A stretch of DNA of 64,000 bases, from positions 13,315,001 to 13,379,000 of the forward strand of contig CM075671.1 of the NCBI GenBank assembly GCA_037962975.1. Reading direction: 5' to 3'. The notes below the pieces were generated by a model. The model was given only the letters and a program-made list of their open reading frames with translations. It searched no databases and had not been told where the DNA came from. A program made the position numbers and the translations under genes. Source of the stretch: Clitoria ternatea (Eukaryota > Streptophyta > Magnoliopsida > Fabales > Fabaceae). This document shows positions 23,401 through 35,909 of this stretch, piece after piece (the stretch's first letter is position 1; each line of letters begins with the position of its first letter).

Positions 23401-25087
23401 CAATCCCATATCCAAATGGCATTTATCTACATTGCATCATGTGTAAAACAAAGAAGGAAGAAGCTTGGGAAGCTTTTGAATTTCGACAAAAATATACTTC
23501 TAATCCTTTATGTTTCATTAAATTCCTTTTAAGTTTTGTTCAAATTAATTTTGGTTGGACCGAAATTTATCCTTTAATGCAAGGGGCATAATATGACAAA
23601 AATGTATTTTTCCTTGAGTTTTACATGCCCAAGAAACCTTGGATTATAATTATGAGGGAAACCACTAAAACAGGCCACATTACAAAAGAGAACCAAAAGA
23701 AATAAATAATGAACATAACTGTGAAATGGAAACATGATAAAACTATGGAAAATGTTAACTAGTGCCTGGATTTTATGGATTCACTCATCAGTGTAGTCAC
23801 ATCGTTCTTTTATTGCATTTATTACATCAGTTACTTCTAAAATCCGATGTGTTTCACATTAATTAAGTTATGAACCGTTTTAAAACTTAAAATTTTCTTT
23901 GTATCTTTTACATGAATTATTCTTAATACCGATGTGAAATATAACTTTTTATACTAATATTAAATATACAATACAAAATAATTTTTTTACGGGAATGTAG
24001 AGATTCTAGATACACCAGTATTCTCAGGATACAAGTTAAGAAGTTAAAAGTAAATTTTTTTATGTGAAATTGTGTTTTATGCTCACCTTCCCTAATTTTT
24101 AAACAGTTATAACACAATTTAGGAAGTGTTTGGCAGAAGTATTTTTTTTAGTTCCCAAAAATCTTAATTTATAAATCTTACTTATCTTTGTTATGTTTAT
24201 CTATAAAAACATTCATACGAAACTAGAATTACAAGGAAAGATTTTTAGATATATTTAAAAATGTTTTCAAATTAAACATTTCAAAATGAGAGGTAAAATC
24301 TTAGCTTCATAAATAAGTGAAGAGTTTTAGTTGTATTTTAATACGTTAAAATACAAATTCATTCCAGTAAAATTTAAAGTTTAGAAAAAGTTTTAATCTT
24401 CATCATTCATTATTAATAGTTCAACCACGAACAATAATATAAGTGAAACACTACCAATAAACCTTATGTGTGTTTTTTAGTCACCCTAAAAGATTTAAAG
24501 GACTAAAAATAATCATTTTTATTTATAAGAGAACATATTTAAGGACTAATTATGACATTCTGCTTACCGAAGCACCCTCCTCATTAGCAAGAACCAAACA
24601 CTATATATCATTTTACCTTGTTTTTTCCTTCAGAAGTTTGTTGTTTGGCAAGGATGGTTTCGATGAGAAGCTTGTAAGAAGCCTCTTCCATAAAGGGCCA
24701 TCCTTGAGTTCCTTCATAAACCTGAAAAAAACCACCAAGAAACCCAACTATTAAAAGTAAAACCAAAATGATGAAAGAAAACCCTTTTAAGTTTTAGCTA
24801 CTTGGTGAAAGATAAGACCAACATCTAGAAGCTCCTGAACCGTCTTTCGAACCCCTCGTTTCTCAAACCCGAAATGACTCATTGCATCCAAGGCAGCATC
24901 CATGCGCGTGTTACCCGCTACCTTGCTCTGCAAGCAAAACACAACACCATCAACAACAAACATGCTGGAAAAAAAAAGGTTGAAGGAAATGTGAAGAAGA
25001 AAGTTGATAGTGCTAGGAAATAAAGGAGAAAAAACGAGAAAGTGTGAAAGCAAGGACCTTTTTGCGTTGTCGTCCTCTGAAGGCCAT
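20496..25087 (-). CDS. WIYLD-domain protein gene with a frameshift in exon 4
   Basis: Five exons: 25058-25087, 24823-24927, 24617-24721, 22451-22743 and 20496-20815. Exons 2-3 encode a WIYLD domain (TRMDAALDAMSHFGFEKRG, ending in YEGTQGWPFMEEASYKLL), the ubiquitin-binding-type domain also found at the N-terminus of SUVR1/2/4 histone methyltransferases. No SET domain follows. The C-terminus has an acidic HYFGWIDDDVDDS segment and a basic KRRRKSRWDEKP tail resembling a nuclear signal. Exon 4 is 293 bases, one too many for the phases on each side. Its first part is open in one frame and its last part (PPPSDLKGRCQYITLDDI) in the next, and the unshifted frame stops at 22534-22536. The break lies around a TCC run at about 22546-22562. 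It is either a real loss-of-function change or an assembly error. Intron 4 carries a copia relic. Confidence 0.8.
20950..21940 (-). mobile_element. Copia relic (gag start, primer-binding site, LTR piece) inside intron 4
   Basis: The minus strand gives a copia Gag start at 21686 (MGEREKPASNDQL), a SWSRSIKKALLSKN segment, then RISDLLQERYSIRQ near 21300 and further pieces to about 20985, in broken frames. A primer-binding site TGGCATCAGAGCTC lies at about 21744-21757. LTR-like sequence follows to about 21940, including a short tandem duplication of an ACACAATTATT word. Pol and the other LTR are absent. It points the same way as the host gene. Confidence 0.7.
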
Positions 25088-26559
25088 TCTCTAGCGTTTT
25101 TCTTTCAGCAGAAGAAATTTGGAAGTAAAACAAATACTCTCTTTGTTGCAATGATCAAAATGGAGAAAATAGTAAGGAAAAAAGGTTGATGGGGTATTTG
25201 CAAAGTTGCATTTCACCCTGAGAACAGCGATGGAGTGTTGAGGTTAAAAAACCAGCTTAACTGAGGATGAGTGTACGTTGTGCGGTATTTTCTGGCACAA
25301 AGCTTGATTGATGGTGAAAATTGCACAAGAAAACTTTTTAGAAACTTTTGTGATTACAAATAGAAAGTTTTTTAACAGAGAGTCCAATCAAAGTTGAATA
25401 CTTTCTCCATTCTTTTTGCGATTGTTGATTCTCTGACTGAAGGTATGACTGGAAAAAATAATAATAAGGTTTTTGGTTGGAAAATAGAGTTGAGTTGAAG
25501 TGAAAAATTTAAAGGTTGATATTAATTCTTTACGTCGTTCGAGACAATCAAAACTCTATTGACTCGTGGGATCAAAAAGTCACTTCCATTTAACGGAGAT
25601 TTTCTTCGCTGGAGAGTTTCTTCAAGCAAGTTATAAATGAGTTCTTGAAACTCTAAAGAGACACATAAAAATGAACAATTTTTTTAAAATGGAAACAGAT
25701 AAAAAAAACAAAAAGAGTATATTTTTTCTGGGATTGAAAAATTTTCTTGAACCATTGATTTAAGTTGTATATTCCTTACAATTTTTTTAGGTGATTTCAG
25801 CATTTTTAAGTATACATTGGTATGTGTTTTCTTAAATTAATATAGAATTTATAATTGAAAAATCTGCTTTTCTTTTATTTTTTTCATTCTTATTAATAAG
25901 CATTTAATGTGAGCGATAAAATTGAATGTATTTGTTATAAAAATTCAGAAATATTTGTGAAATCGCACTTAATTGAAAAAACCTCTTTTTTAAAAATATG
26001 CTTTTGAGTAAATGAAATTAGGTTTAATTACTCAAATTAAATGTATATTAAGAATGAAAAAATATATATAAAAAAGCCTTCACTTCTAAATTTTATATTA
26101 ATTTGGAGGAAAAATATACTGATACATTCGGTACAATAGAAATGACCATTTTTTAAATAAAATTTTAGTTTCACTTTTATGGATAAAGAATTCTCTGTTT
26201 GGTATGTAGTTGAGAAAACGAAGTTATGAAAATGAAAAAATTTAAAGATTAATATTAATCCTTCATGTTTGAAATAGTTAATATTTCATTTGAGTGTAAA
26301 ATTTTTTGGGGCTAGTTAACCCCAAACTTTTAACCAAACAAATACGAAATCTCGATTAAAAATTTAGTTTTGGATTGAGATGAATGTTACCGGTAAGAAT
26401 ATAGGAGTTGTCTTCTTCATTATCGTGTGAATAATTTTTACTTGAACAGAATTGTTCGCAAAGGATTTTAAATACTTCTTAGAATTAGTTATTTTTAATC
26501 TTTTGCATAGTTATCGTCTTATTAACTCGTAAATTATTGTGTTAGATTATTATTCTAGC
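25088..26559. other. Intergenic region with two copies of a dispersed repeat
   Basis: This is the upstream side of the WIYLD gene. Two related stretches, about 25475-25570 and 26195-26290, share a TTTAAAGRTTRATATTAATYC core. The first also holds CGTCGTTCGAGACAATCA, and a third copy is at about 50172-50272. No gene is seen. Confidence 0.55.
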
Positions 26560-28477
26560 TGTAACACTAAATAATAAAAATACGGGGAAATTTTTTAAAA
26601 ACAAATTATTTACATCACTCCTAGAATGTCTCCATATAACTCTACGGGTCCCTAATAATGTATCCTAGGCTTGGAAGTTCTAAAACTGTCTAAAGAAAAT
26701 TTTTTAGCATGTCGATTCCCCGCGCAATGCCTAGAAAATTGAGTCAAATCAGAGTTACACAACTCCAATCGAGATGAATCCAGTTTGTACACATTAGCAA
26801 CTCAAATACCTACAATTGTTATGAAGAAATCAAGGGCCAATTATGCCTTAAAGACTATCTAATTCACAAATTTTTAAAATCAATCCTACTAAAATTTTTA
26901 GCCTAAACACCCTTTAGTATTTTGGGCATAATTTGGGCTACCAACCTCCACTCGATGCAAATTGGGTGTCAAAACAACGGTGACGAAATTCTCTACAACT
27001 TTTGTGAAGGAAGCAAAAACTCAATCAGCTCGCTTGAGCAAAAATTTACTCTCTTTAGCGAGATTTTCGCTCAAGCTCTCTCTTAAGTGAGAATTCAACA
27101 GAATCAAGCCCTGATTAGCTTGCTTAAGCAAAAATGCTTTCGCTTGAGTGAAAGTTTGGCAGAAACCACTCCTTTGGTACTCGCTTGAGCGAGAGTATGC
27201 TTACTTGAGCAAGATTTGTCCAGAATACACTCAAACTCATGTGGAGGCTTGCCCAAGCGAGATTTGACTCGTTTGAGCGAAAATGACAACTCATAACTCA
27301 TAAATCAACTTTCAATCTACTTATTTTGCCTGTTTCAAATCCAACTGCTATGAAACTTCATGGGCACTATGTTTTCCCCATTCTGAAGCTGTTGACGTAG
27401 CCCATTTGCCAAAATTCCAACATATGACTAAGATATGCATAAAATTGTATTTTGACCATTTCTAAGATATAACATGGAACATAATCTTTTTTTCTAAATG
27501 GAATTGGTCCGTTCCAATTCACACAAGTTCTAAATCACAAGTATAACCTATTGAAACCATCCGGAGGTATCCAAACCTCACAGAATGCAATATGACCCGT
27601 CTAGTTCCCAATTATGTATAAAACTCACTTAGAACTGTTAACTTTCAAACTCACATCATTAATCTACTTCCAAATACTTGATATCTTTAAATGCAATGCA
27701 TGAACAATCCCTGCCAATATTAATCATGCAAATGCATCAAGGCTCCAAATCACATTTCTTGGACATAATGCATCAAATGCAACTATATGGGACCATCCAT
27801 GGCCAACCACATCAATATATCAAAATAGCACTATATAATCATCATATACATAAGATTTAGTTATCCAAAATGCAATCTAGACTTCCAGTTAAGTCATCAG
27901 CTACCTAAATCCACTTACACAGGGTTTGTATATCATCAAAATAACTAAATACAAAGAGCCGCCCAAGGCTATACAATACATATACATGTATATATACAAC
28001 GCCTCCTGCACAAGCATGGTGACTCCTCACCAATCACCATCACGGTTCAAATCCACTAAAAAGATAACCACATAATACGGGTGAGCATATTATATATTAA
28101 ATGATAGCTACTGAATCGAATTTCAACTTATCCAATTCTACACATCACATCAATATAATCTATCATCACTTAACATAATTCATCGACTACAATATAATCA
28201 ATATATTAATTAGGTCTCATAAGTTATTCAAAGCTTCAAACCACTCTAAAATAATATGCAAATGCATATGCATGCAGATCCAACGCTAATGATGGGATTA
28301 CACTACAGTGTATAAAATTTCACAACATATCATCGCATATTTTTATCGCTACTGAACCGCTCGCCCAAATTGTAACATCAGTCACTCTCGGTGATAGCGA
28401 GAACTAAACCTAAGTGTTACGGGCCAGCCTTGAATCTAATCCAAGGCGGTGGAAACCACCATATGGTTTGTGTCTAT
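26560..28477. mobile_element. LTR-retrotransposon-like non-coding sequence, probably Ty3/gypsy-derived
   Basis: No coding frame is present. TGTAACAC at 26560 resembles a plant gypsy LTR end. A GC-richer cluster of CGCTTGAGCGAG-type palindromes lies at 27020-27290. A GGGTGAGC block at about 28080 and the text around it resemble the LTR at 44433-47058 in order of features. It ends where the tandem array begins. Boundaries are uncertain. Confidence 0.4.
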
Positions 28478-30972
28478 GGCTAATGACCATGAAAATATGA
28501 CAAAATCAAGCGGTTGAATTTTTACATAATTTTTACGGTCATGCTTAGAAAAGCATTGTAAGGTTGTCCCTAAAGTTTCATCAGATTTCTCCAAGAGAAT
28601 GGGCAGATTTTCTCCAACGATGAATTTTTAGTCAAATTTAAAGGCTAAAGCCCACGAAAATATGACAACTGAGCAGTTCAATTTTTACATATTTTTTTAA
28701 GGCAATGCTTAGAAAGGCATTGTGAGATTGTCTTGAAGTTTCATTAGATTTCTCAAAAGGAAGAGGTAGATTTTCTCCAATGATGAATTTTTAGCCAAAT
28801 TTGAAGGCATTATTAGCCCATAAAAATTTGACAAAACTAAGCGATTGAGTTTTTGCATGATTTTTTGGGCCATGCTTAGAAAGACATTATAAGGTTATCC
28901 CTGAAGTTTCATCATATTTCTCTAAGGAAATGGGCAGATTTTCTTCAACGATGAATTTTTAGCTAAACTAAAAAACTAATATCCATGAAAATATGACAAA
29001 ATCGAGCCGTTGAATTTTTTTATGATTTTTTGCGGACATACTTCGAAAGTCATAGTAAGGTTATACCTAATGTTTTATCAAATTTTTCTAAGGAAATGGG
29101 CAAATTTCTTAAACGATGAATTTTTAGACAAATTTGAAAGCTAATGCCCACGAAAATACGAAAAAATTGAGCAGTTGAATTTTTACATGATTTTTTACAG
29201 CCATCCTTATAAAGGCTTTTTTTAAGGTTGTCCCTAAAGTTTTATCATATTTCTTCAAAGGAAGGGGCAGATTTTCTCCAATGATAAATTTATAGCTAAA
29301 TTTAAAGCCCACGAAAATATGACAAAATCGAGCGATTGAATTTTTACATGATTTTTTGTGGCCGTGCTTAGAAAGGCATTGTAAGGTTATCCTTGAAGTT
29401 TCACCAGATTTCTCCAAGGGAATGAGCAGATTTTCTCCAACGATGAATTTTTAGTAAAACTTAAAAGCTAATGCCCACAAAAATATGACAAAGCCTAGTG
29501 GTTAAACTTTTACATGGTTTTCTATGGCCATGCTTAGAAAGGCATTGTAAGGGGTTCCATGAAGTTCCATCAGATTTCTCTAAGGGAATGAGCAGATTTT
29601 CTCCAACAATGAATTTTTACCAAAATTTGAAGCTGACGAAAATATGACAAAACCGAGCGAATGAATTTTTGTATTATTTTTTTGGCCATGCTTAGAAAGT
29701 CATTGTAAGGTTGTCCTTGAAGTTTCATCAAATTTCTTCCAAGGAAGGGTAGATTTTCTCCAACGATGAATTTTTAGTCAAATTTGAAGGCTAATGCCCA
29801 TGAAAATATGACAGAACCGAGTTGTTGAAATTTTTGTATGATTTTTTGTAGTCATGCTTAGAAATTAATTGTAAGGTTGTCCCTGAACTTTCATTAGATT
29901 TCTCCTAGGCAAAGGACACATTTTCTCCAACGATAAATTTTTAGCCAAATTTGAAGGCATTAGCCCATGAAAATTTGACAAAATTGAGCAGTTAAATTTT
30001 TGCATGATTGTTTACGGTCATGCTTAGAAAGACATTGTAAGGTTCTCTCTAAAGTTTCATCAAATTTCTCTAGGGGAGGGGGCAGATTTCTCCAATGATA
30101 AATTCTTAGCCTAATTTGAAGGTTAATACTCACAAAAATACCACAAAACTAAGTAGTTAAATTTTTGCATGATTTTCCGTGGTCATGCTTAGAAAAACAT
30201 TGTAAGATTGTTCCTGGAGTTTCATCAGATATCTCCAATAATTAATTTTTAGTCAAATTTGAAGGCGATGCCTATGAAAATATGACAAAACCGAGCGGTT
30301 GAATTTTTAAATGATTTTTTACTGTCATGCTTAGAAAGAAATTGTAAAGTTATCCGTGAATTTTCATTGGATTTCTCCAAGGCAAGGGGCAAATTCTCTC
30401 CAACGATGAATTTTTAGAAAAATTTGAAGGTTATGCCCACGAAAATATGGGAAAGCAAAGCAATGGAATTTTGGCGGCCATGCTTATAAAGGCATTGTAA
30501 AATTGTCCCTAAAGTTTCATAAGATTTCTCTAAGGGAAGGGACAAATTTTCTACAATGATAAATTTTTAGCAAAATTTGAAGGCTTAATGCCCTCAAAAA
30601 TATTACAAAACCTAGCGTACTTTTGTATGATTTATTGCGGCCATGCATAGAAAGGCATTGTAAGGTTGTCCCTAAAGTTTCATCAGATTTCTCGAGGGAA
30701 ACAAGTATATTTTCTTTAACAATAACTTTTTGGCCAAATTTGAAAGCACGAAAATATGACAAAACTGAGCGGTATAATTTTTATATGATTTTTGGTGGTC
30801 ATGCTTAAAAAGGCATTGTAAGGTTGTCCCTGAAGTTTTATTAGATTTCTCCAATGGACAGGGTAGATTTTCTCCAACGATGAATTTCTAGTCAATTTTT
30901 AAGCCTACAAAAATATCACAAAACTGAGCGGTTGGATTTTTACATGATTCTTTACAGTTATGTTTAGAAAGG
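28478..30972 (+). repeat. Tandem array of about 16 units of roughly 160 bp
   Basis: Each unit carries the words ATGCTTAGAAAGGCATTGTAA, a TTTCATCAGATTTCTCCAAGG-like stretch, TTTTCTCCAACGATGAATTT and GAAAATATGACAAAAC. The first word recurs near 28551, 28705, 28872, 29038, 29203, 29364, 29530, 29688, 29854, 30020, 30185, 30327, 30480, 30643, 30801 and 30960. Spacing is 142-167 bases, mostly 158-167. Units differ by substitutions and small gaps, so this is an aged, local satellite-like array. Apparent open frames inside it are chance. I do not recognise it as a named satellite. Confidence 0.9.
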
Positions 30973-31106
30973 CCGTGAAAAATCATGCAAAAACTCAACC
31001 GCTTAGTTTTGCCATATTTTTGTGAACATTAGCCTTTAAAGTTGGCTAAAAATTTATTGTTGTAGAAAATCCACCCCTTCGCTTAGAAACTTTAGGGGCA
31101 ACCTTA
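30973..31106 (-). repeat. First inverted unit of the tandem array
   Basis: The reverse complement of this stretch matches the array unit from the TGTAAGGTTG word through CACGGCC. It begins at a GGCC where the plus-oriented array stops, so the two halves meet head to head. It is continued at 33469 after an insertion. Confidence 0.85.
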
Positions 31107-31163
31107 CAGGTGGTTCACGAGTTGACTCACCTTTTTTAAAAAATAAAAATAAAATAAAAATAA

Positions 31164-31660
31164 CACTAGTGCAAAAGTACCGTTTCACATCGTAGAGTTC
31201 ATCACAATTTAACAAAAACAGATGTAAAATATAAAGGCGGTGGCATTTTTGAAAATAAATGAAACATTAGAAAACTTTTCACATCGATTTTTTAGAAAAC
31301 CGATGTTAAATATTGACGCGGTGGAAATTTTGAAATTATGTAAAAAGTTTCATAAACAATATTAGACAAAGTTTTTTTATGAAACCGATGTGAAAAATGC
31401 TTAAAAAATTAAAAATCATCCAACGTTACAAGAACAAACAAAGTAGTAATTAATTGACAAAATTTAAAATTTAAAATTTCGTATGGTTTTTCACATCGGT
31501 TTTTATTTTAGTGACAACCGATGTGGTATCTTATTTCGTTTTTAATTATGAATGGGAAATAACATACAATTAACTTATATATTTTTTTGTTTTTTTTAAT
31601 TTAAATACTATATTTAACATCGGTTGTTTATTAAAACCGATGTGGTAGCTTATCAAATAA
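31164..31660. mobile_element. CACTA (En/Spm-type) transposon end with subterminal repeats
   Basis: It begins CACTAGTGCAAAAG at 31164, the CACTA terminal type, preceded by TAA. Within 500 bases there are repeated subterminal words ACATCGGTT and AACCGATGT in both orientations (near 31185, 31283, 31305, 31385, 31495, 31525, 31620 and 31645), several as inverted pairs. No opposite end or transposase is seen in the next 2 kb, so it is a truncated element. Confidence 0.7.
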
Positions 31661-32719
31661 TTAATGTGTAGCTATGTTATAATTCAATTTAAAAGAATTT
31701 TGTTGTAATTGCAGTATTATTTTTGGAAAAAGGATTATTGTAGTACTATTTGGTTTGAACTTAAATAGTGCATATCTTAAAAAAGAAATCAGTTGAATTA
31801 ATTGATTTGAGAGGATGGAACTTTCTAGAATCTAGACTTAGAAAAGGGTATAGTGTTTTCTTTTGGTAATGAAAGTTAATTTTGATTATGTTTTTATGTC
31901 TCTTAACAAATTGAATTTTGGGCCTGTAACGGCTTGTCAACTATCCGCAATATCAGATATGAGATGACGCAGCAAGTTTATGCTTCTATCATTGAGATTG
32001 TCGGAATTGAATTTCACCATCTAAATCATCTAATAATCAATACAAATTTGACACATTATTTATAAACCTTTAAATTTTATGTAATCAACGAATTAAAAAT
32101 CTTTAATTCCAATCGAAAAACCTGAACCAGAGATCAACCACGACATATTCTTAAACTTGAACAACTAGCACCCAGGAAGAAAGTTGTTATGTGTGAACAT
32201 ATTTTTAGTCTTTATTTTTTTAAAACTATTATCACTTTATGTATAATTAATTTATATTTTTTAAAGGTATCATTTTATAATTAATGTATGTATTTCATAT
32301 CACTTTTTATTTGACCTATACATAAAACTTAAAAAGTTGAAATATTATTTATTATTAATAAATAATATAATTAAATAAAAATATTTTAGTACATATCAAT
32401 TCAAATAACTATATATTTAATAATTTTTAATCTATATTAAAAAAACTAAAACGACAATCACTATCAAAGGGAGGGAGTGGCTTTCTTCTGTTGCCAATAT
32501 TGTACAGAATCTAATAGCAATTTGCAGGGTTGTTTTCCGGAGAATATTGCTGTGTATGTATCTTGCATTATTGAATATCACAATAATTTAATAATATGGC
32601 CCACAAATAATTTGACTTAGTGCTTCTTCAAACCTTTTTTTATTTTTTAAAAAATCAATAATGGGATAGATGAAATCTCCTATAGTTAACTTTCAAAATT
32701 AATTCCTTTATGGAAAGAG

Positions 32720-33468
32720 AACAGAACAAATCAAGTTAGATGATTGTTAATTTTTTTTTTAGTTTACTGTGTTATTCTATTTTCCGTTCAGCTTATGTGG
32801 CTTTCCTCATGTTATGTATTGGTTTATATAAAATCTCGTTGTCTATTGTAATCATTGAATTAATCAATATACACTTTTCCAGTTCTTCAATCTCTTTCTC
32901 AATTCCCTTTCTCTCTTCTTTCTTCTTTATATTTTCATTGCAACTCTGATATCTTTCATGATATTTAGAGCTTAACAATCTTGGACTCAATGGCTTTGAT
33001 TACCTAATCCTTAACCCTCCCTTAAACAATGGTACAGTTTCAATAAAACTCCACGATGAAAATTGTCTCATGTGGAAAATGCATGCAATGACATGATCTG
33101 ATCTTACAAATTGCAGAAGTTTCTTGATCAAGATTCAAATGGAGGAATGACAAACAAATACAAAGACGATGCAGATAAACTCACGAATATGATCACAAAT
33201 GCATATGTCTCATGGAATCAGTAAGATCAAATGATCTTTACATGACTTCTAGCATCCATGTCACCAAATCTCCATCCAAGAATGGTGGGGTGTGGTCATG
33301 CTTTTCAAATTCGGAGCACCTTGCAAGTTTATTTTAAATTATAGACTTGTACGAAGGTTACTCAACTCAAAACATAGCTTAAAGGTATCAAAAAAGACAA
33401 GTTCTTTGAATAATTATCTTATGTCTATAAAGAAAATTGTTGATATTTGTTAGCTCTCCTATTGATAC
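32720..33468 (+). pseudogene. Copia relic: LTR tail, degenerate primer site and broken gag
   Basis: A pyrimidine-rich LTR-like stretch (32740-32950) leads to a degraded primer-site-like GATATTTAGAGC near 32960. It is followed by a broken UBN2-type Gag: SIKLHDENCLMWKMHAM, SFLIKIQ, and a late SLNNYLMSIKKIVDI segment near 33400-33450. Multiple stops and shifts are present. It ends exactly where inverted array units resume. Confidence 0.65.
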
Positions 33469-33803
33469 CTCTAAGCATGGCTCCAGAAATATGTAAAAAT
33501 TTAACCGCTCAGTTTTATCATATTTTTGTGGGATTCAAATTTGGCTAAAAATTAATCGTTGGAGAAAATCTGCCTATTCTCTTAGAGAAATCTAATAAAA
33601 CTTTAGGGACAACCTGACAATGTTTTTCTAAGCGTGGCCACAAAATATCGTGTAAAAATTTAACCGTTTGGTTTTGTCATATTTTATTGGGCATTACCCT
33701 TTAAATTTGACTAAAAATTCATCGTTAGAGAAAATTTATCCTTCCCTTATAGAAATATGATCAAACTTGAGGGACAACCTTACAATGTCTTTCTAAGCAT
33801 CTG
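33469..33803 (-). repeat. Two further inverted units of the tandem array
   Basis: The reverse complement matches two consecutive units of the 28478-30972 array, with the same CCATGCTTAGA and GACAAAAC words. The left edge picks up within a few bases of where the inverted unit at 30973-31106 stops. The two were probably contiguous before about 2.36 kb was inserted. Confidence 0.85.
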
Positions 33804-35835
33804 GTGGGTTGGGCCGAATTGAGAAAACCAATTCACTCTAAAAAATGAGATATGTTGGGTTGGGTTATAAAAATTTTCAATCTGTGGTAGGCTAACTTGT
33901 ATGGGCTAGATTAACCCGTTTTAACAGCTCTACGTAGAAATAACATTAATTTTAAGAAATATATCCCAAGTTGCAGCTTTATCATTTGGAAGTCTTATCT
34001 TGAAAATAAAATAATTTTAAAATCAATTATTAAAAAACCTACAAATTCACAAAAAGGTATGAAATAACTTTAAAGATACTTATAGATATTCTTACATTAA
34101 GACATATGCGATAAATATAAAATATAAAATAATAGAAAGAGTATTGCGGCTCCACCAATATTCCCCGTGCATTTCCTTATCCTTTTTCTTATCCGAAAGG
34201 AACCAGAAAGAACAAAGGGAATATATCTCCCTACTTTGGAATCTGATTAACAATAACAACTTTTCTTCCCAAATTAATTACGGCCATAAAGTTCATCCAA
34301 TTATATACCTTTATTGATTCCTTCATTTCCACCAACTAACATTGTTTTTAAGTTCAGCTTCCATAGATAATCATTTATTTGAATCTTAACTCAATTTAAT
34401 CCATCCACATATGATAATATATATAAGATGAAACTAAGTCAACTCAATTAATTCATCGACTTAATCAATATATGATTGGTGTGAGTTATTTCATTTAAAC
34501 TTTGTATTTAGACTTCCATTTTCATTTTATTTGAATTTATATTTGACCAATTCATGTATTTGTAGGTTGGTTTTAGGAATTAGTTTTGGACTTCATGGTT
34601 CTTCATGTGAGCTTAGTCGGGACCTTGCTTAACTCGTATGGAAGAGTTTAGTTACTTGTTGTTTATAAACTTTTATATTTTTTTGTGAGTTGATTTTCTT
34701 TAGAATTTTCTCTAAAATTTATAGAAGTTTATTTATCTTATTATTGACTCTTCTATGTTGCGGGAAATATTTAACTTATCATTCATTCTTGAATGTGATG
34801 CCTAATCTTCTCTTTCCATTTTTAATATTTAAAATTTACATTTTCTTCATCTTTTGAGTTTGAAAACCTTAAAATAACCTATGTGTAGTTTAGGTCAAGC
34901 ATGATTACAATTCATTTGATGTTTATAAGATTTATGGATAAATCTCTTAGATAGATTCTATAAAAGAAGATTACTTGAAGAATTCATCATGAATGTATCA
35001 ACAATGACATTAATAATAAATGTGTTATAGAAATATTACCCATCTTATTTTTTATGTGTTTTTAAGGTTATTGTATACCCTTTTAAAAATGCAATTAATA
35101 TTCTTTTCACTCTTTCTGTTTACTAATATATCTTTTCTCTTTTAAATAAAAGATAAATATATAATTGATAAAAGGCATTTAATTTTGTATTCAAATCTTA
35201 AATGAGTAACATTTATAAACAAATCAAATCCTTTAAAAAGATGTATATAAAAAAACTTAGGGAGTAAAAGATAAAATTATTATATTTTACTTTGGGTGTT
35301 TCCAAGACATGTGTTTGGTTGTGGTGAATTAATTTATATCATAGTTAGGAATTGAACTTTTAATGATGGATTAGATGCCAAATCATCATTTGTGTCCAAC
35401 AAGTTTAAACTATTGTATCTTGTATAAGTATTATAAAAATAAATAAAATTGTATATAAATATATTACAAAATTTTTTAGTAAACTATCCATATCGTTACA
35501 TGATTACTTCAGTGGTCATACATCTTTGTGATTGTTGACGGTCATTGAATCTAGTTGGTAATTTTGTACACTTATTTTAAAATTAAAGTATATTATAATT
35601 CCACAATGTCTCCCTAAATTAAAAAATAATGTCTATTTTTATCTTGAATTAACGAATCATTGATTCAAGACTAGATAATAACTTTTTTCAATTGAAAAAT
35701 AATATAAAATTACATTATAGTTTAAATTTTAAATAAATCAATAATATCATCAATCAGATACAATGGGAATTAATAACATCATCAAAATTTATAAAAAGAA
35801 GAGCATTGAGTTGGATAGCGTAGAAGTTTTCCGCT
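33804..35835. other. AT-rich intergenic DNA
   Basis: No gene is seen. A GGTGGGTTGGGCCGAATTGA stretch (about 33812-33935) ending near AACAGCTCTACG resembles a small hAT-type MITE, but ends could not be matched. The remainder is AT-rich and unassigned. Confidence 0.45.
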
Positions 35836-35872
35836 TATAAATAGACCACGCCCTTTGCAAAAACTTCACGTG
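35836..35872 (+). promoter_or_regulatory. TATA box and G-box ahead of the small plant gene
   Basis: TATAAATAG at 35836-35844 lies 66 bases before the ATG. A palindromic CACGTG (35867-35872) sits near the expected transcription start. G-boxes of this kind are bound by bZIP/bHLH factors. Its function here is inferred. Confidence 0.6.
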
Positions 35873-35909
35873 CTCCCATCAGCTGGCTTCCAAAGAAATC
35901 TCTCCAAAC

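Noticed and set aside
28585..30854. Several minus-strand open frames in the tandem array
   Set aside because: They repeat with the array unit and change frame between copies; they are by-products of the repeat.
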